Notes: generated by a model from the sequence alone, not told the origin. DNA of 64,000 nucleotides from an uncultured Faecalicatena sp. (GCA_948468385.1 CAOKHZ010000017.1:1-64000); one strand, 5' to 3'. Shown: positions 43,184-52,672, counted from the stretch's first letter. Made by a program: numbers and translations.

Positions 43184-44647
43184 CTAATGCGAAATCTCCT
43201 CGCTTATCTTTTCGTAAAATTCCTCGGTAATGATGAACTTCTTCCGATAAATCACGTATGCCACAACCAAGAACAATGCCGGAAGAATCGTCATGAATAC
43301 CAAAAGCGCGTTCGTTCTGGACGAAGGAACCTCCGCCAGCAAACGTTCAATCTGAGTCACCTTTTCCTCGACGCTACACCGGCCGGCCGACGCGGCATTT
43401 TCCCAATCAGAAATCTGGTTCGTGACCGAGCGCACCCCGACAAGAAGGTAAATCATCATGACGAGAAACTGTGCGACGGCTCCGGCCAGCTTGGTCATGA
43501 ACGGCCTGACGGAAAAAATGATTCCCTCCTCCCGCCTGCCCGTCTTCCACTCGTTATATTCCACCGTATTGGCGATACAAATCATGAGTAACAAATACAC
43601 CAGAGTCTGCCCTAAAAAGGCGAACAAATTGCTGACGACCAGAAGGGAAAATTTCACCGTCGTTAGGGAGGACGGAACTACCAGTCCAACGATGAGCATG
43701 GCCAGATAACCAGCTACCGACATCAGCGTGCCCCCTTTCATCAACTGGTTCCTATTGTGCCGCTCGGAAAGCGCGGCAAACCGTATCATCAAGATTGCCC
43801 CCGCCAGATTCCCGAGAATGCTGAAAATGGAAAGCAACAATCCATTATATCCGAAAGAAAAATACAAGTAACTGACAGAAAGCCCGTTTCCAAGCAACAC
43901 CTGCCCGATGGAAAAAATCAGGAAACAAAATCCGCACCACACGAGCTGGTCGTTGCCCTTGATGACTTGGAAAATCTTGTGCAGGCTCACCGGCTCCGCT
44001 TTCGTCTGATCCGGATTGTCCTCCTGGACCAGGAGCACGGTCAAAAGCTGAAACACGAAAAACAACGAACAAATCATGATGGAAACCACCCGGTAGGCTG
44101 TAATCGCGTTTCCCCCTATCACCATCGAACCGGCCGTGAAAGTGGGAACGATTATTCCTGCCAGAAACTGCCCCACCCCGGCAAAGAAAACGGTGCGCGA
44201 CGTCAGGCGGTTACGATCCTGCGCCTGCCGGGCCAGAGCCGGTACCATCCCCCAATAGGCAATGTCATTCATGGTAAACACGATACTGTAAGCAAAATAA
44301 AGAATGCCAAATACTACCACGTATGTCCAACCTTGAAACGGATTCGAAAAGGAAAAGAAGATGACCACGATACTCAACATACAGCCAATCGCAATCCACG
44401 GCTTAAACTTGCCAAAACGGGTTCTGGTGGCCTCGATGATATTGCCCATGACGGGATCGTTGAACGCGTCAAAAATCCTCGCCGCCATCATAATCACGCT
44501 CAACATGGCGAACTGCGCCCCCGTCAGGTTCTTCGTAAACAAAACGTATGTAAGCAAGTAGCCGGAAAACATGCCCACCGCCATGTCCCGGCCGATGGAG
44601 CCGACCGGATATGCCCAAAGGTTACGCCTTGACAATTTACCACTCAT
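43184..44647 (-). CDS. GPH-type sugar:cation symporter (MFS)
   Basis: 487 residues from the ATG at 44647 (AGGAGG eight bases upstream; the longer frame is unsupported). About twelve helices; MMAARIFDAFNDPVMGNIIEATRTRFGKFKPW is the GPH signature with the loop after helix 2. A periplasmic-side loop near 425-450 (SVEEKVTQIERLLAEV) is longer than usual. It should carry a sugar or glycoside with a cation. It is followed by an alpha/beta hydrolase gene; substrate unknown. Confidence 0.9.
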   Translation of the reverse strand: MSGKLSRRNLWAYPVGSIGRDMAVGMFSGYLLTYVLFTKNLTGAQFAMLSVIMMAARIFDAFNDPVMGNIIEATRTRFGKFKPWIAIGCMLSIVVIFFSFSNPFQGWTYVVVFGILYFAYSIVFTMNDIAYWGMVPALARQAQDRNRLTSRTVFFAGVGQFLAGIIVPTFTAGSMVIGGNAITAYRVVSIMICSLFFVFQLLTVLLVQEDNPDQTKAEPVSLHKIFQVIKGNDQLVWCGFCFLIFSIGQVLLGNGLSVSYLYFSFGYNGLLLSIFSILGNLAGAILMIRFAALSERHNRNQLMKGGTLMSVAGYLAMLIVGLVVPSSLTTVKFSLLVVSNLFAFLGQTLVYLLLMICIANTVEYNEWKTGRREEGIIFSVRPFMTKLAGAVAQFLVMMIYLLVGVRSVTNQISDWENAASAGRCSVEEKVTQIERLLAEVPSSRTNALLVFMTILPALFLVVAYVIYRKKFIITEEFYEKISEEISH

Positions 44648-44932
44648 AATCTCATCCTCCTCTTTACGATCGTACATTTCACACGACACCATTTTACACC
44701 CGAATACTTCAAATGGCTTTCAAACAGATTTGCATGTCGCCAACGCATGCCCCGCATTGGTGATTCTGCCCGTTTTTTGATCCAAAATTCTCATTTCCTC
44801 GTGCTATCTATACAAAAATTATATTTCGGATTCCTTGAAAAGTCAATATAAAAACAACGTCCGTAAACGGAGGGCTCCTATTCCACGAACCGGAGCGGAG
44901 GCGCAAAAGCGTACGGCTCCGTGAATCGTAGA
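44648..44932. other. Intergenic gap without a gene
   Basis: No credible gene. Near 44850-44930 the minus strand, downstream of the sulfhydrylase gene, holds imperfect pairing CACGGAGCCG.../...CTCCGGTTCGTG and then the small hairpin TCCGT-TT-ACGGA followed by CGTTGTTTTTATATTG. This is a possible terminator. The rest must contain the symporter promoter, which I could not define. Confidence 0.4.
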
Positions 44933-46249
44933 CTATTTCACCGCCTCAAACGCCGCACCCAATGCCGCAATCAAATCCTCCACCTTCTCAATGCCTATCG
45001 ACAGCCGGATGGTATTTTGCTTAATTCCCTGATCAAGAAGTTCTTCCTCCGTGCACTGGCTGTGGGTGGTCGTCGCCGGATGAATGACCAAGGATTTCAC
45101 GTCGGCCACGTTTGCCAATAAAGAGAATATCGCCAGATTGTCAATGAACGCTTGCGCGGTCTGTTCATCTCCCTTGATTTCAAACGTGAAAATGGAACCG
45201 CCGCCATTCGGCAAATATTTCTTATACAATTCATGCGTCGGTTCACCAGGCAATGAAGGATGGTGCACCGCCTCTACCTGCGGATGGCTTGCCAGATATT
45301 CCACGATTTTTAACGCATTACTCACATGCCTCTCCACGCGAAGCGATAACGTTTCCAACCCTTGCAGGAAAATAAAGGCATGGAACGGGGAAAGTGTCGC
45401 GCCGGTATCGCGAAGCAAAATCGCACGAATATAAGTCACAAAGGCCGCCGCCCCCACCGCGTCGGCAAAGGAAATCCCATGATAGCTCGGGTTCGCCTCG
45501 GAAATCCACGGATATTTTCCCGATTCCTTCCAGTCAAAATTTCCGCTGTCGACAATCACCCCGCCAATGGCCGTACCATGTCCGCCAATGAATTTCGTCG
45601 CGGAATGCACCACGATGTCAGCACCGTATTCTATCGGCCGGATGAGGTACGGCGTCGCGAACGTGGAGTCCACCACCAACGGAATCTGGTGCTTGTGTGC
45701 AATTTCCGCCAGATTTTCCAAATCTGCCAGATTCGAATTCGGATTTCCCAGCGTTTCCACGAAAATGGCCTTCGTGTTTTCCTGAATGGCTGCCTCGAAT
45801 GCTCCTTCAGCTTCCGGATCCACGAACGTCGTACTGATATTGTTCGTCAACGGAAGCGTATGGGCAAGCAAGTTATAGGTCCCACCATAAATCGTCTTGG
45901 ATGCCACGATATGCTCGCCCGCTTTCGCCAATGCCTGGAACGTATAGCTGATGGCCGCCGCTCCGGATGCCACCGCCAGTGCCGCCGCACCTCCTTCCAA
46001 AGAAGCGATGCGCCTCTCGAACACGTCCTGTGTCGGGTTCGTCAACCTCCCATAAATATTCCCCGCGTCCCGCAGGCCGAAACGGTCGGCCGCATGCTGC
46101 GAATCATGGAACACGTAAGACGTCGACGCGTAAATCGGAACCGCCCTCGCATCCGTTACCGGATCCGCCTGCTCCTGACCGATATGCAATTGCCGCGTCT
46201 CAAATCCCCAATTTTTAGAATCCTTGATGTCATTATTATAATTTGCCAT
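44933..46249 (-). CDS. metY: O-acetylhomoserine sulfhydrylase (aminocarboxypropyltransferase)
   Basis: 438 residues of the Cys/Met metabolism PLP family: FETRQLHIGQEQADP start, YASTSYVFHDSQHAADRF, YGRLTNPTQDVFERRIASLEGG, and the PLP-binding Lys in HSATKFIGGHGTAIGG (about residue 210). It makes homocysteine from O-acetylhomoserine and sulfide in methionine synthesis, in the cytoplasm. The length and the insertion relative to MetB (about 380) fit MetY. It is a single-gene unit: a terminator lies upstream after the nitroreductase gene and GGGAGGAAGGAAA precedes the ATG. Confidence 0.93.
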   Translation of the reverse strand: MANYNNDIKDSKNWGFETRQLHIGQEQADPVTDARAVPIYASTSYVFHDSQHAADRFGLRDAGNIYGRLTNPTQDVFERRIASLEGGAAALAVASGAAAISYTFQALAKAGEHIVASKTIYGGTYNLLAHTLPLTNNISTTFVDPEAEGAFEAAIQENTKAIFVETLGNPNSNLADLENLAEIAHKHQIPLVVDSTFATPYLIRPIEYGADIVVHSATKFIGGHGTAIGGVIVDSGNFDWKESGKYPWISEANPSYHGISFADAVGAAAFVTYIRAILLRDTGATLSPFHAFIFLQGLETLSLRVERHVSNALKIVEYLASHPQVEAVHHPSLPGEPTHELYKKYLPNGGGSIFTFEIKGDEQTAQAFIDNLAIFSLLANVADVKSLVIHPATTTHSQCTEEELLDQGIKQNTIRLSIGIEKVEDLIAALGAAFEAVK

Positions 46250-46312
46250 TTTCCTTCCTCCCTATGATTCATGCATTCATACTAACATGGTAGGATTAAA
46301 AAGTCCAATACA

Positions 46313-46352
46313 TAAAAAAAATACCCGGCTATAGATTTTTCCTATAGCCGGG
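46313..46352 (-). terminator. Intrinsic terminator of the nitroreductase gene
   Basis: Minus-strand CCCGGCTATAG, 7-nt loop, CTATAGCCGGG (perfect 11-bp stem, 46324-46352), followed by TATTTTTTTTATG. It lies about 120 bp after the nitroreductase stop and ahead of metY. Confidence 0.88.
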
Positions 46353-46470
46353 ATAAACACGATCGTCAAATCCGCCATTTATTTCTCCCACTGTTCGTTT
46401 CAAGGAAACTTTGCATCCCACTTTTTCGTTTTATTTGAAAACGGCATTTGACCCTTGGCCCAGGATCCTC

Positions 46471-47130
46471 TTACCGTACTTTTCTTCCGGACGCCACTTC
46501 GAAATGATATTTCACGATTCCCAAGTCCGTTTTGGTATAAAATCCCATACCGTCCACCTTGATAACCGGTTCCCCTCCTACAAGCCCCACCTTGAACTTC
46601 TGCTGGTTCATGGCGGTCGGAGCCAGCAGCGCGGCCCTCGCGCCTTTCTCAAACCACTCCGGCATGTTTCCCTTCGTAGCCACGATGTCGGACATATCCT
46701 TGCTTTTTCTGGACGCCCCCGAAGTCTCTCCATAACCAAGCGCAATGACCATGCCAAACCTCTCGTCATCCGGAACCAGTTGCTTTACCATTTTCTTGTT
46801 AAACGTCAATGCCACCCAACAAGTGTTCAATCCCAGAACCTGCGCCTCCAGTACGATTTTTTCCCCATAATAGCCGCATCGTTCTTCAAAATCCGAAACA
46901 TTCCTGCCTTTAAGAATAATGAAATTGCTGACATTTCGAAAATTTCCATAATGTGACAATTTAGAATCAAATCCTTCCGGGTTATCATACTCGATCGCAA
47001 TGTTGAGTCCACTCTCTTCATTCACCTGTCGAACGAGCGTGTCTAACTTCTCCCGGATTTCGTCATCGATTTTTTCATCCTTATATGCGCGCACCGAGTG
47101 GCGTGCCTCAATCGCTTCCATAATGTCCAT
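46471..47130 (-). CDS. Nitroreductase family protein
   Basis: 219 residues from the ATG at 47130 (AAAGGAGAG six bases upstream); longer frames are unsupported. MEAIEARHSVRAYKDEKI is the FMN-binding opening of nitroreductases, followed by VALTFNKKMVKQLV, IALGYGE and a C-terminal AALLAPTAMNQQKF segment, all family features. These FMN enzymes reduce nitro groups, quinones or flavins with NAD(P)H. The C-terminal half belongs to a variant common in Clostridia. It ends at its own terminator. A 150-bp gap separates it from the hemerythrin gene upstream. Confidence 0.88.
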   Translation of the reverse strand: MDIMEAIEARHSVRAYKDEKIDDEIREKLDTLVRQVNEESGLNIAIEYDNPEGFDSKLSHYGNFRNVSNFIILKGRNVSDFEERCGYYGEKIVLEAQVLGLNTCWVALTFNKKMVKQLVPDDERFGMVIALGYGETSGASRKSKDMSDIVATKGNMPEWFEKGARAALLAPTAMNQQKFKVGLVGGEPVIKVDGMGFYTKTDLGIVKYHFEVASGRKVR

Positions 47131-47279
47131 CTCAAACTCTCCTTTCAAGTGACTTATATTTTCCCCAATCTTCTTTGCACATGCGGCATGCCATAGCTTC
47201 CCGCTTCTCCGCGATAAAGTTATTAAGGACAAAAGCCCCGAGCCGGCCCTTGCCCTCAATAACTTCATTCTCTCTTTTC

Positions 47280-47702
47280 TTACAAGCACCCGCCGTTCTC
47301 ACGCATGAACTTGTACTCCGCGACAGAACGGTCGAAGCCCTTGATATGGCGGTACAGCCATTCAATCACGTTTTTGTTCACCTGCTCCACGAACGCCTCG
47401 GAGGGTCCTTCCTCTTCCACAAGCATCTCGTGCAAGTCCGTCACGACCTGCCTTAAGTTCTCATGTTCCTTCTTATGCTCCGCAATTCCCGGGTATTCGA
47501 TTTCTTCCTGCAACTTTTCCTCTGCCGTAAAATGAAAATCCGTATAGTCTGCCAGGTAGTCCAGCGTTTTCACCGCCGCTAGCTTGTCATTTCCCACCTC
47601 GCAACTGTCGAGGAGCTTGTTAATCTTCTCTATCAGCTCCTTGTGTTGGGAATCAATCATCTCGTTCCCCGTTACCAACGTCTCATCAAATTCCGCTCTC
47701 AT
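47280..47702 (-). CDS. Bacteriohemerythrin
   Basis: 140 residues from the ATG at 47702 (GGGAGGT six bases upstream). The iron ligands are seen in order: IDSQHKELIEKIN (His, Glu), YTDFHFTAEEKLQEE (His, Glu), YPGIAEHKKEHENL (two His) and WLYRHIKGFDRS (His, Asp). Hemerythrins bind O2 at a di-iron site and serve as oxygen buffer or sensor in anaerobes. It is a stand-alone domain upstream of the nitroreductase gene; both could serve oxygen or redox stress. The 150-bp gap between them holds an open frame (about 47132-47365) overlapping both ends, which I could not recognise. Confidence 0.9.
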   Translation of the reverse strand: MRAEFDETLVTGNEMIDSQHKELIEKINKLLDSCEVGNDKLAAVKTLDYLADYTDFHFTAEEKLQEEIEYPGIAEHKKEHENLRQVVTDLHEMLVEEEGPSEAFVEQVNKNVIEWLYRHIKGFDRSVAEYKFMRENGGCL

Positions 47703-47835
47703 CTTTCTACCTCCCGCATCGTGTGGCGCGGCCAAAAAAACGACCAGCTGATAAACTCCATGCCGTGACAATTTTCACCATCGACATAAGTACAGTCTAA
47801 CCATTCATCCCCGGTTTGTCAAGAATGTTTTCTCA

Positions 47836-49395
47836 TTATCCAACTTTCCTCGCCAGCATCGCCATGCCTTCCTTGCCCGGAAGCTTCACTTCCACCTTAC
47901 CGTTTACACCGCTTTTTGCCATTGTGCGCGTCATTTCCCAAGTATCTATGACCTCCACCTCGTAGCTGCCCGTCTCTGGCAATTCCATGATGCCACGTCC
48001 GCTACACGCCCTGCCAAAATAACGCAGATAGACCTCCTCGCCACATCGGCCAAGCACCTCCATGTGACGCTCGGTAAAGGCTCCAAACTGGCTTTCCGAC
48101 ATCTTCACCATTCCTCTGGCTATGACCGGAAGCCGCTTTAATGCCTCTGGATCTTTCTCCATTTCCTTCAGTTGCTCATAAGACATTGCCGACATTTGTC
48201 CCGAAACGAACTCCAGGTTTCCCGGCAATTCCTCCGCGATGGAACGCAGAAAAGCAATCCTTGCCGGACTTTCCCCTTTCAGCGTACCGCCCTTTGCCCA
48301 CCAGAGAACCTCCTCATCATTTTCAAACACTTCTCCATGCGTACAATACCCGCCCAACGTGACCGCCGTCCAGAACCGCTCCACCATCTCGCGGCCGGAA
48401 ATATTGCCCCAAGGATACTGCAAGTCTCCCTCGTAGCAGCATTCGTCAAATACCACCGGCTTGCCGAACTTTTTTTGCAAATTCGGCACCTGCTTCACGC
48501 AAGTGTCCTGAATACAGCAGTGCGTCGTGTGCTCCTCGGCAAAATCCCAGTATGGAATGCAATTATGATTACTTAGCAGATGATGGTATGGGTCATTCTC
48601 CGCAATAAACTTCGCGAAATCATACCACCACTGCAATTCAAAATGCTCCATCAAATCATACTCATTCGCCAAACTCCACCAAAGATTCGGGTAGGCAGAT
48701 AAACGGCGTAACAAGTAGTCGAGGTAAACCATGCACTCTTCCTCGTTAAGTTCGGCAAATCCCCAGCAGTCATATGGATGGAATAAAATCAAATCCCCCT
48801 GGATGCCCAGCGCTTCCAGCTCGCGGATTCTCTCTTCCAGCGCGTCCCAATAAGCAAAGCACGGACGATGTACGTCCCACCTGTCGTCGGTCTTTTCAAA
48901 CGCGAAATACTCCGGATCGTTATGGTTGTAATCGTAATGCTTGGGGAACGTGCAAAAACGCACTTTGTTGAACGGAGCCGCCTTCAACGTCTCCATCGTC
49001 TGGTCAAGCAATTCCTTCTTCTGATGCACCAACGCGTAAATCGTCGTCCCGAACGGCTTGTAACCGCTGCCGTCGGCATATCGAAAATGTAATCCGTCCG
49101 CCCGCACGATGCCGCGCCCGACATGCCACTTTCCATTCTGCAATGGCAGCGTCCCTTCCGCAGCTACGCACTCTTCCTCGCCGGACGCGTTAACCACGCC
49201 GCTTACCTTCCACTGCCAAAGTCCGGCCGCTTCCGGGTAAAAACGCACCTTGTATGTACCATTCCCGGCATAAAAGCCCTTCAGGGAAATCTTCCTCTCC
49301 CCGTTTGTGAACACTGCGTCCAAATTCACCTGCGCCTCACTGCCTTCCGGTGCCGTTCCAGAAAACGCCAATTCAAATGTCTCGTATTGTCTCAT
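47836..49395 (-). CDS. DUF5060/DUF5605 glycoside-hydrolase-like protein
   Basis: 519 residues, no signal peptide. The N-terminal beta domain (about 1-85; ETFELAFSGTAPEGSEAQV, RFYPEAAGLWQWKV) is DUF5060. It is followed by a TIM-barrel domain with RYADGSGYKPFGTTIYA, NKVRFCTFPKHYDYN, LILFHPYDCWGF, LWWSLANEYDLMEHF (probable acid/base Glu) and KPVVFDECCYEG (probable nucleophile Glu), and a C-terminal beta domain of DUF5605 type. This resembles GH140/DUF4038 apiosidase-like enzymes of pectin breakdown; substrate not proven. AAGGAGG lies eight bases before the ATG. It is a single gene flanked by unrelated units. Confidence 0.82.
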   Translation of the reverse strand: MRQYETFELAFSGTAPEGSEAQVNLDAVFTNGERKISLKGFYAGNGTYKVRFYPEAAGLWQWKVSGVVNASGEEECVAAEGTLPLQNGKWHVGRGIVRADGLHFRYADGSGYKPFGTTIYALVHQKKELLDQTMETLKAAPFNKVRFCTFPKHYDYNHNDPEYFAFEKTDDRWDVHRPCFAYWDALEERIRELEALGIQGDLILFHPYDCWGFAELNEEECMVYLDYLLRRLSAYPNLWWSLANEYDLMEHFELQWWYDFAKFIAENDPYHHLLSNHNCIPYWDFAEEHTTHCCIQDTCVKQVPNLQKKFGKPVVFDECCYEGDLQYPWGNISGREMVERFWTAVTLGGYCTHGEVFENDEEVLWWAKGGTLKGESPARIAFLRSIAEELPGNLEFVSGQMSAMSYEQLKEMEKDPEALKRLPVIARGMVKMSESQFGAFTERHMEVLGRCGEEVYLRYFGRACSGRGIMELPETGSYEVEVIDTWEMTRTMAKSGVNGKVEVKLPGKEGMAMLARKVG

Positions 49396-49543
49396 TGCTT
49401 AATCCTCCTTGTCACAAACTAAATAAACATCCATTTTTGTTTAGTATTACAAACCAATGACTTAATTTCAATATACAATTAAGTATATTTCACTGAATTT
49501 CCACTTAATCCATGTGGTGCAAGAACATTTTCAAGCCGTTTTC

Positions 49544-51313
49544 TCATCCTCTTGCCACTCTGGCCGGATACCATTTCTGAAACCAAACCGTAAAAATCCC
49601 CATCAAGCATGGCAATATGGAATTGACGGCTCCTATCCATCCACCAACCTTGGTTCCCATGATAAAATAAGTCCAAATCGGCGTCAGCAAATACAGAATT
49701 CCCCAGACCAGGGTTAAAATCCAATTCGTCTTGATAAAAAGCGGATTTGAAAGCATTCCCTCCCCGTTATAATCATTCATGGAATAATGGGCAGTCAGCG
49801 GTATCTTTCCAAAACAAGTCGCCGTCCACATCAGGCCAAAGGAGAAATAAGCAAGAGGAACCACGATTCTTTGTGGCACATTTAAAAGCGACGCGATACA
49901 AAAGCCCGTTACCAACGCGGCCGACAAAACATCATAAAATGTCTTTTTATTCTGAAAAAATACCAACGCCGTCAGCGCGCACGCGGCCAGGGTACCTAAC
50001 GCGCCCCAAAAGCCATTGATGGGCACCGCCGCCCAGAGCACGATCCATGGAACAAGCAAAATGTTCATGTTCGTGCTTTTACGGGGCACGTGAAGTCCAG
50101 CCGTCCCTCGTCCGCTCGCACCGTCCCCCTTCCCATCAACGCCCGCACCTTGTCCATTCACGCCACCATGTACCGCCACGCCCGCGTCTTTCGTCGTGCC
50201 TGCGAAATACCTTTCCCAATGAATCATTAAGTTAAAATCGCCCTCCACCCGGTACAAATGCTTCATGAGCGCCTCGTCGCCACGCATTTGCCCCGCCGCG
50301 ATCGTCTTCCACACGGTAATCGGAGTCTCAATCCTGGTGTCAAACCGCCTAGACAAATCGGTGAAAACCTGGCTTCCCTCCTTACCAAGCACGATTTGGT
50401 AGCATTCTCCAATATCCGTATAATCCATTTCCAACACGAAATCCGTGCCAGAATAGCTTTCCTTCCGATAAAGCGCCGCCATCTGCCGTGTAAAAATAAG
50501 CGCGTCCGACTCTTGCTCGCCCGTCTCCTTGTCAATGCCCCAGCTCGCGTCCGCCATACTCTCGAATATTTCCTTCGGATATAATAATTCTTCCAGCTTC
50601 GCCCGCGTCTGCGGGTGGATGCCGTCTCCCCCTCCCGCTTGCGACACGTCCCGGCCGCATGCCCCTCCTTCTCCCAACACGTACAAAACGTACTCCCGGC
50701 CCGCCTCCCGTACGTATCCCAAGTATTCGTCCGTCCTTTGGGACAATTCCGGCACGCGGAATAATTCCCCTTGCCCGCAAAAAATGGTCGTATACCGCTC
50801 TTTCCCGCACATATGGTCAAACAAGCTGCACACACCGTCATAATTTTTTTCCGCACTATAGAACCCGCAAGTAGAAATAACGACCGTCTTCTTTTTACTC
50901 ATGTCGTAACGATGCGGATGCGCGCCACTGCCCGTCTGATCCTCATTCTCCACCATGAATGGGAGTTCCATCGGAAGCTGGCGGTCAATCAAATTCTTGA
51001 GGCCGCCCGGCACCGTGAAATAGTAGAGGGGAAAACTCCATATCGTCACCTCTGCCCATAATAGTTTTTGAATCACGTCACCCATGTCGTCTTGTATACA
51101 ACACTTCCCAGGTGTCTTGTTCCAGCAAGAAAAACAGCCTTTGCAAGGCCCGATATTCAGGCGGTTCACCTGCAATTCCTCGGTTTCGATTTTCCCCCCG
51201 TTACTTTTTGCCTTGACAATTTCCTCTTTCATCCCCTCCAGAAATGCGTTCGTCAACTTATATGTATTACTCTTGTTCCCCTTCGGACTTCCATTTATTA
51301 CTAAAATCCTCAT
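49544..51313 (-). CDS. Flavodoxin-like FMN reductase fused to SCP2-like and membrane domains
   Basis: 589 residues in one frame. Residues 1 to about 190: NADPH-dependent FMN reductase/flavodoxin fold (ILVINGSPKGNKSNTYKL phosphate loop, PCKGCFSCWNKTPGKCCIQDDM with a Cys cluster, FPLYYFTVPGGLKNLIDR). About 270-375: an SCP2-like lipid-binding domain (FVLEMDYTD, TPITVWKTIAAGQM, YRVEGDFNLMIHW). About 378-415: Gly-rich linker. About 418-585: six membrane helices (LLVPWIVLWAAVPINGFWGAL to GWIGAVNSILPCLMGIFTVWF). Ribosome site GGAGGCAGAAAA. It lies 60 bp after a PadR regulator, which probably controls it. An enzyme acting on a membrane lipid or quinone is inferred. Confidence 0.85.
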   Translation of the reverse strand: MRILVINGSPKGNKSNTYKLTNAFLEGMKEEIVKAKSNGGKIETEELQVNRLNIGPCKGCFSCWNKTPGKCCIQDDMGDVIQKLLWAEVTIWSFPLYYFTVPGGLKNLIDRQLPMELPFMVENEDQTGSGAHPHRYDMSKKKTVVISTCGFYSAEKNYDGVCSLFDHMCGKERYTTIFCGQGELFRVPELSQRTDEYLGYVREAGREYVLYVLGEGGACGRDVSQAGGGDGIHPQTRAKLEELLYPKEIFESMADASWGIDKETGEQESDALIFTRQMAALYRKESYSGTDFVLEMDYTDIGECYQIVLGKEGSQVFTDLSRRFDTRIETPITVWKTIAAGQMRGDEALMKHLYRVEGDFNLMIHWERYFAGTTKDAGVAVHGGVNGQGAGVDGKGDGASGRGTAGLHVPRKSTNMNILLVPWIVLWAAVPINGFWGALGTLAACALTALVFFQNKKTFYDVLSAALVTGFCIASLLNVPQRIVVPLAYFSFGLMWTATCFGKIPLTAHYSMNDYNGEGMLSNPLFIKTNWILTLVWGILYLLTPIWTYFIMGTKVGGWIGAVNSILPCLMGIFTVWFQKWYPARVARG

Positions 51314-51373
51314 TTTTCTGCCTCCAAATCTGATCCATACGCCTTTACACGCGACCCGCTGCCCACAAAATGA

Positions 51374-51934
51374 TTATCCGTCCGTTTCTGGCACATCTTT
51401 CTTTTGTAGCCGCTCCATGCAGCTTTGTGCCCAATTGATATGCATTTCAAGGTTTCTGCGCCCATATTCCACCGTCATTTCCCAATACAGTGCCTTCTCC
51501 TTGTCATCAAGAAACTCACTATACGTCTTGATATGCTTTGGCACCTCGTCCAATCCCGCAAGGAACATCTCACAATAGGATTTTAATGCCGTAAAATAGC
51601 CAATATTCTCCTCGCGTTCGCGCTCTCCCATGAAAAATACCTTCATTAAAATCGGCACGCGCAGATTCATTCCCAGCTCATCATTGGCAAGCCACCCGAG
51701 CAGTTCCTCCTTTCCGTTCTTTGTAATTGCATAAACATTTTTATCCGGCTTTCCCTGCTGCGGCACACGCGTTTTTTCAACCCATCCTTGCCGTTCCAGT
51801 GTCTGAAGCTCCCGATAAATTTGGCTGGTCTGCGCATTCCAGAAAAAACGCAAGGAATCCCGAAACACTCCCATGATTTCATATCCTGTCATTTCGTAAT
51901 AATTCAAAAGTCCCAAAATCCCATGCTTTAACAT
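51374..51934 (-). CDS. PadR family transcriptional regulator
   Basis: 186 residues: N-terminal winged helix (LKHGILGLLNYYEMTGYEIM, TSQIYRELQTLERQGWVEK, YAITKNGKEELLGWL) and a C-terminal coiled-coil dimerisation domain (IGYFTALKSYCEMFLAGL). PadR proteins are usually repressors released by small aromatic or cationic compounds. A 20-bp perfect palindrome inside its own promoter is the likely operator, so it should repress itself and the fused flavodoxin gene 60 bp downstream. AGAGGGATATGA precedes the ATG. Confidence 0.93.
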   Translation of the reverse strand: MLKHGILGLLNYYEMTGYEIMGVFRDSLRFFWNAQTSQIYRELQTLERQGWVEKTRVPQQGKPDKNVYAITKNGKEELLGWLANDELGMNLRVPILMKVFFMGEREREENIGYFTALKSYCEMFLAGLDEVPKHIKTYSEFLDDKEKALYWEMTVEYGRRNLEMHINWAQSCMERLQKKDVPETDG

Positions 51935-52060
51935 TCATATCCCTCTTTTCCAAGAACACGAAACATGCGAAAAAATATTTCCGCGCTTCATGTGACAATT
52001 TTCCATTATCATTCTTTCCAGTACACAATTTGCAACGCAACATATGTCAACGCTGTCACT

Positions 52061-52089
52061 ATTATATTCCACAAGTGGAATATAGTCAA
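52061..52089 (-). promoter_or_regulatory. PadR promoter with embedded operator
   Basis: Minus-strand TTGACT (52084-52089) and TATAAT (52061-52066), 17 bp apart. The perfect palindrome ATATTCCACAAGTGGAATAT (52064-52083) fills the spacer and touches the -10 box, so a bound PadR dimer would block RNA polymerase. Confidence 0.75.
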
Positions 52090-52138
52090 GAACAAATCCG
52101 AACTCAAGCACTTTGGACAAACTTCAAGAAAAAACCGT

Positions 52139-52597
52139 TTAAAACTGATTGCAGTGCACCTCACCGCACGGCATCGTGCACAGCGACACGATCCGTTCCA
52201 TATGGATTACCACCCCGTCCTCCATGACCACGACCCGTTCATATTCATCCACCCGCTTTATATTTCCAACGTAAGAAACATACGCGCCGCCGGATTTCTT
52301 CTCATCCGGTTCAAAGTACGTTATCGTCACGTCCACCGGCAGGCCTCTTTTTAACCGTTCCTGAATCACTCGCATCTCTTCATCCATCCTTTCCGTCACG
52401 TCCTCGTCCAACTCCTTTTCTTCATCCGTCAGCCGGGCGGTCTCACGAATGGCCGCGTCATACCCGGTCAACGCGGCAAACGGCGAGAACTGGGCGGCAC
52501 GGTCATGCAAAGACATCCTCGGATGCGCGGCCGAAGTGGGATTTGGCAAATGGATGATGTCATCATATTGACATGTTCCTTTTTCTTCCATGGCCAC
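52139..52597 (-). CDS. YolD-like domain protein
   Basis: 152 residues from a GTG start with AGGGGA six bases upstream (ATG six bases later possible). The YolD-like signature is clear: HPRMSLHDRAAQFSPFAALTGYDAAI, a run of acidic residues (EEKELDEDVTERMDEEM), and VTITYFEPDEKKSGGAYV, GNIKRVDEYERVVVMEDG. YolD-like proteins accompany Y-family polymerases of the UmuC type in Firmicutes and are thought to act as UmuD-like partners in error-prone repair. Here it follows such a polymerase gene by 75 bp, in line with that pairing. Confidence 0.9.
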   Translation of the reverse strand: MAMEEKGTCQYDDIIHLPNPTSAAHPRMSLHDRAAQFSPFAALTGYDAAIRETARLTDEEKELDEDVTERMDEEMRVIQERLKRGLPVDVTITYFEPDEKKSGGAYVSYVGNIKRVDEYERVVVMEDGVVIHMERIVSLCTMPCGEVHCNQF

Positions 52598-52672
52598 TTC
52601 TTGTCCCCTTCCAATTTAATTTCTTTTCTTGCCCTGCGCAACGCGCATGCCTTTTCCACATCTCTTCGTCCC

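Noticed and set aside
47132-47365. 77-codon minus-strand frame between hemerythrin and nitroreductase genes, ending with MACRMCKEDWGKYK
   Set aside because: It overlaps the hemerythrin end, has no supported start, and is not recognised; could be a real small protein from an internal start but evidence is thin.
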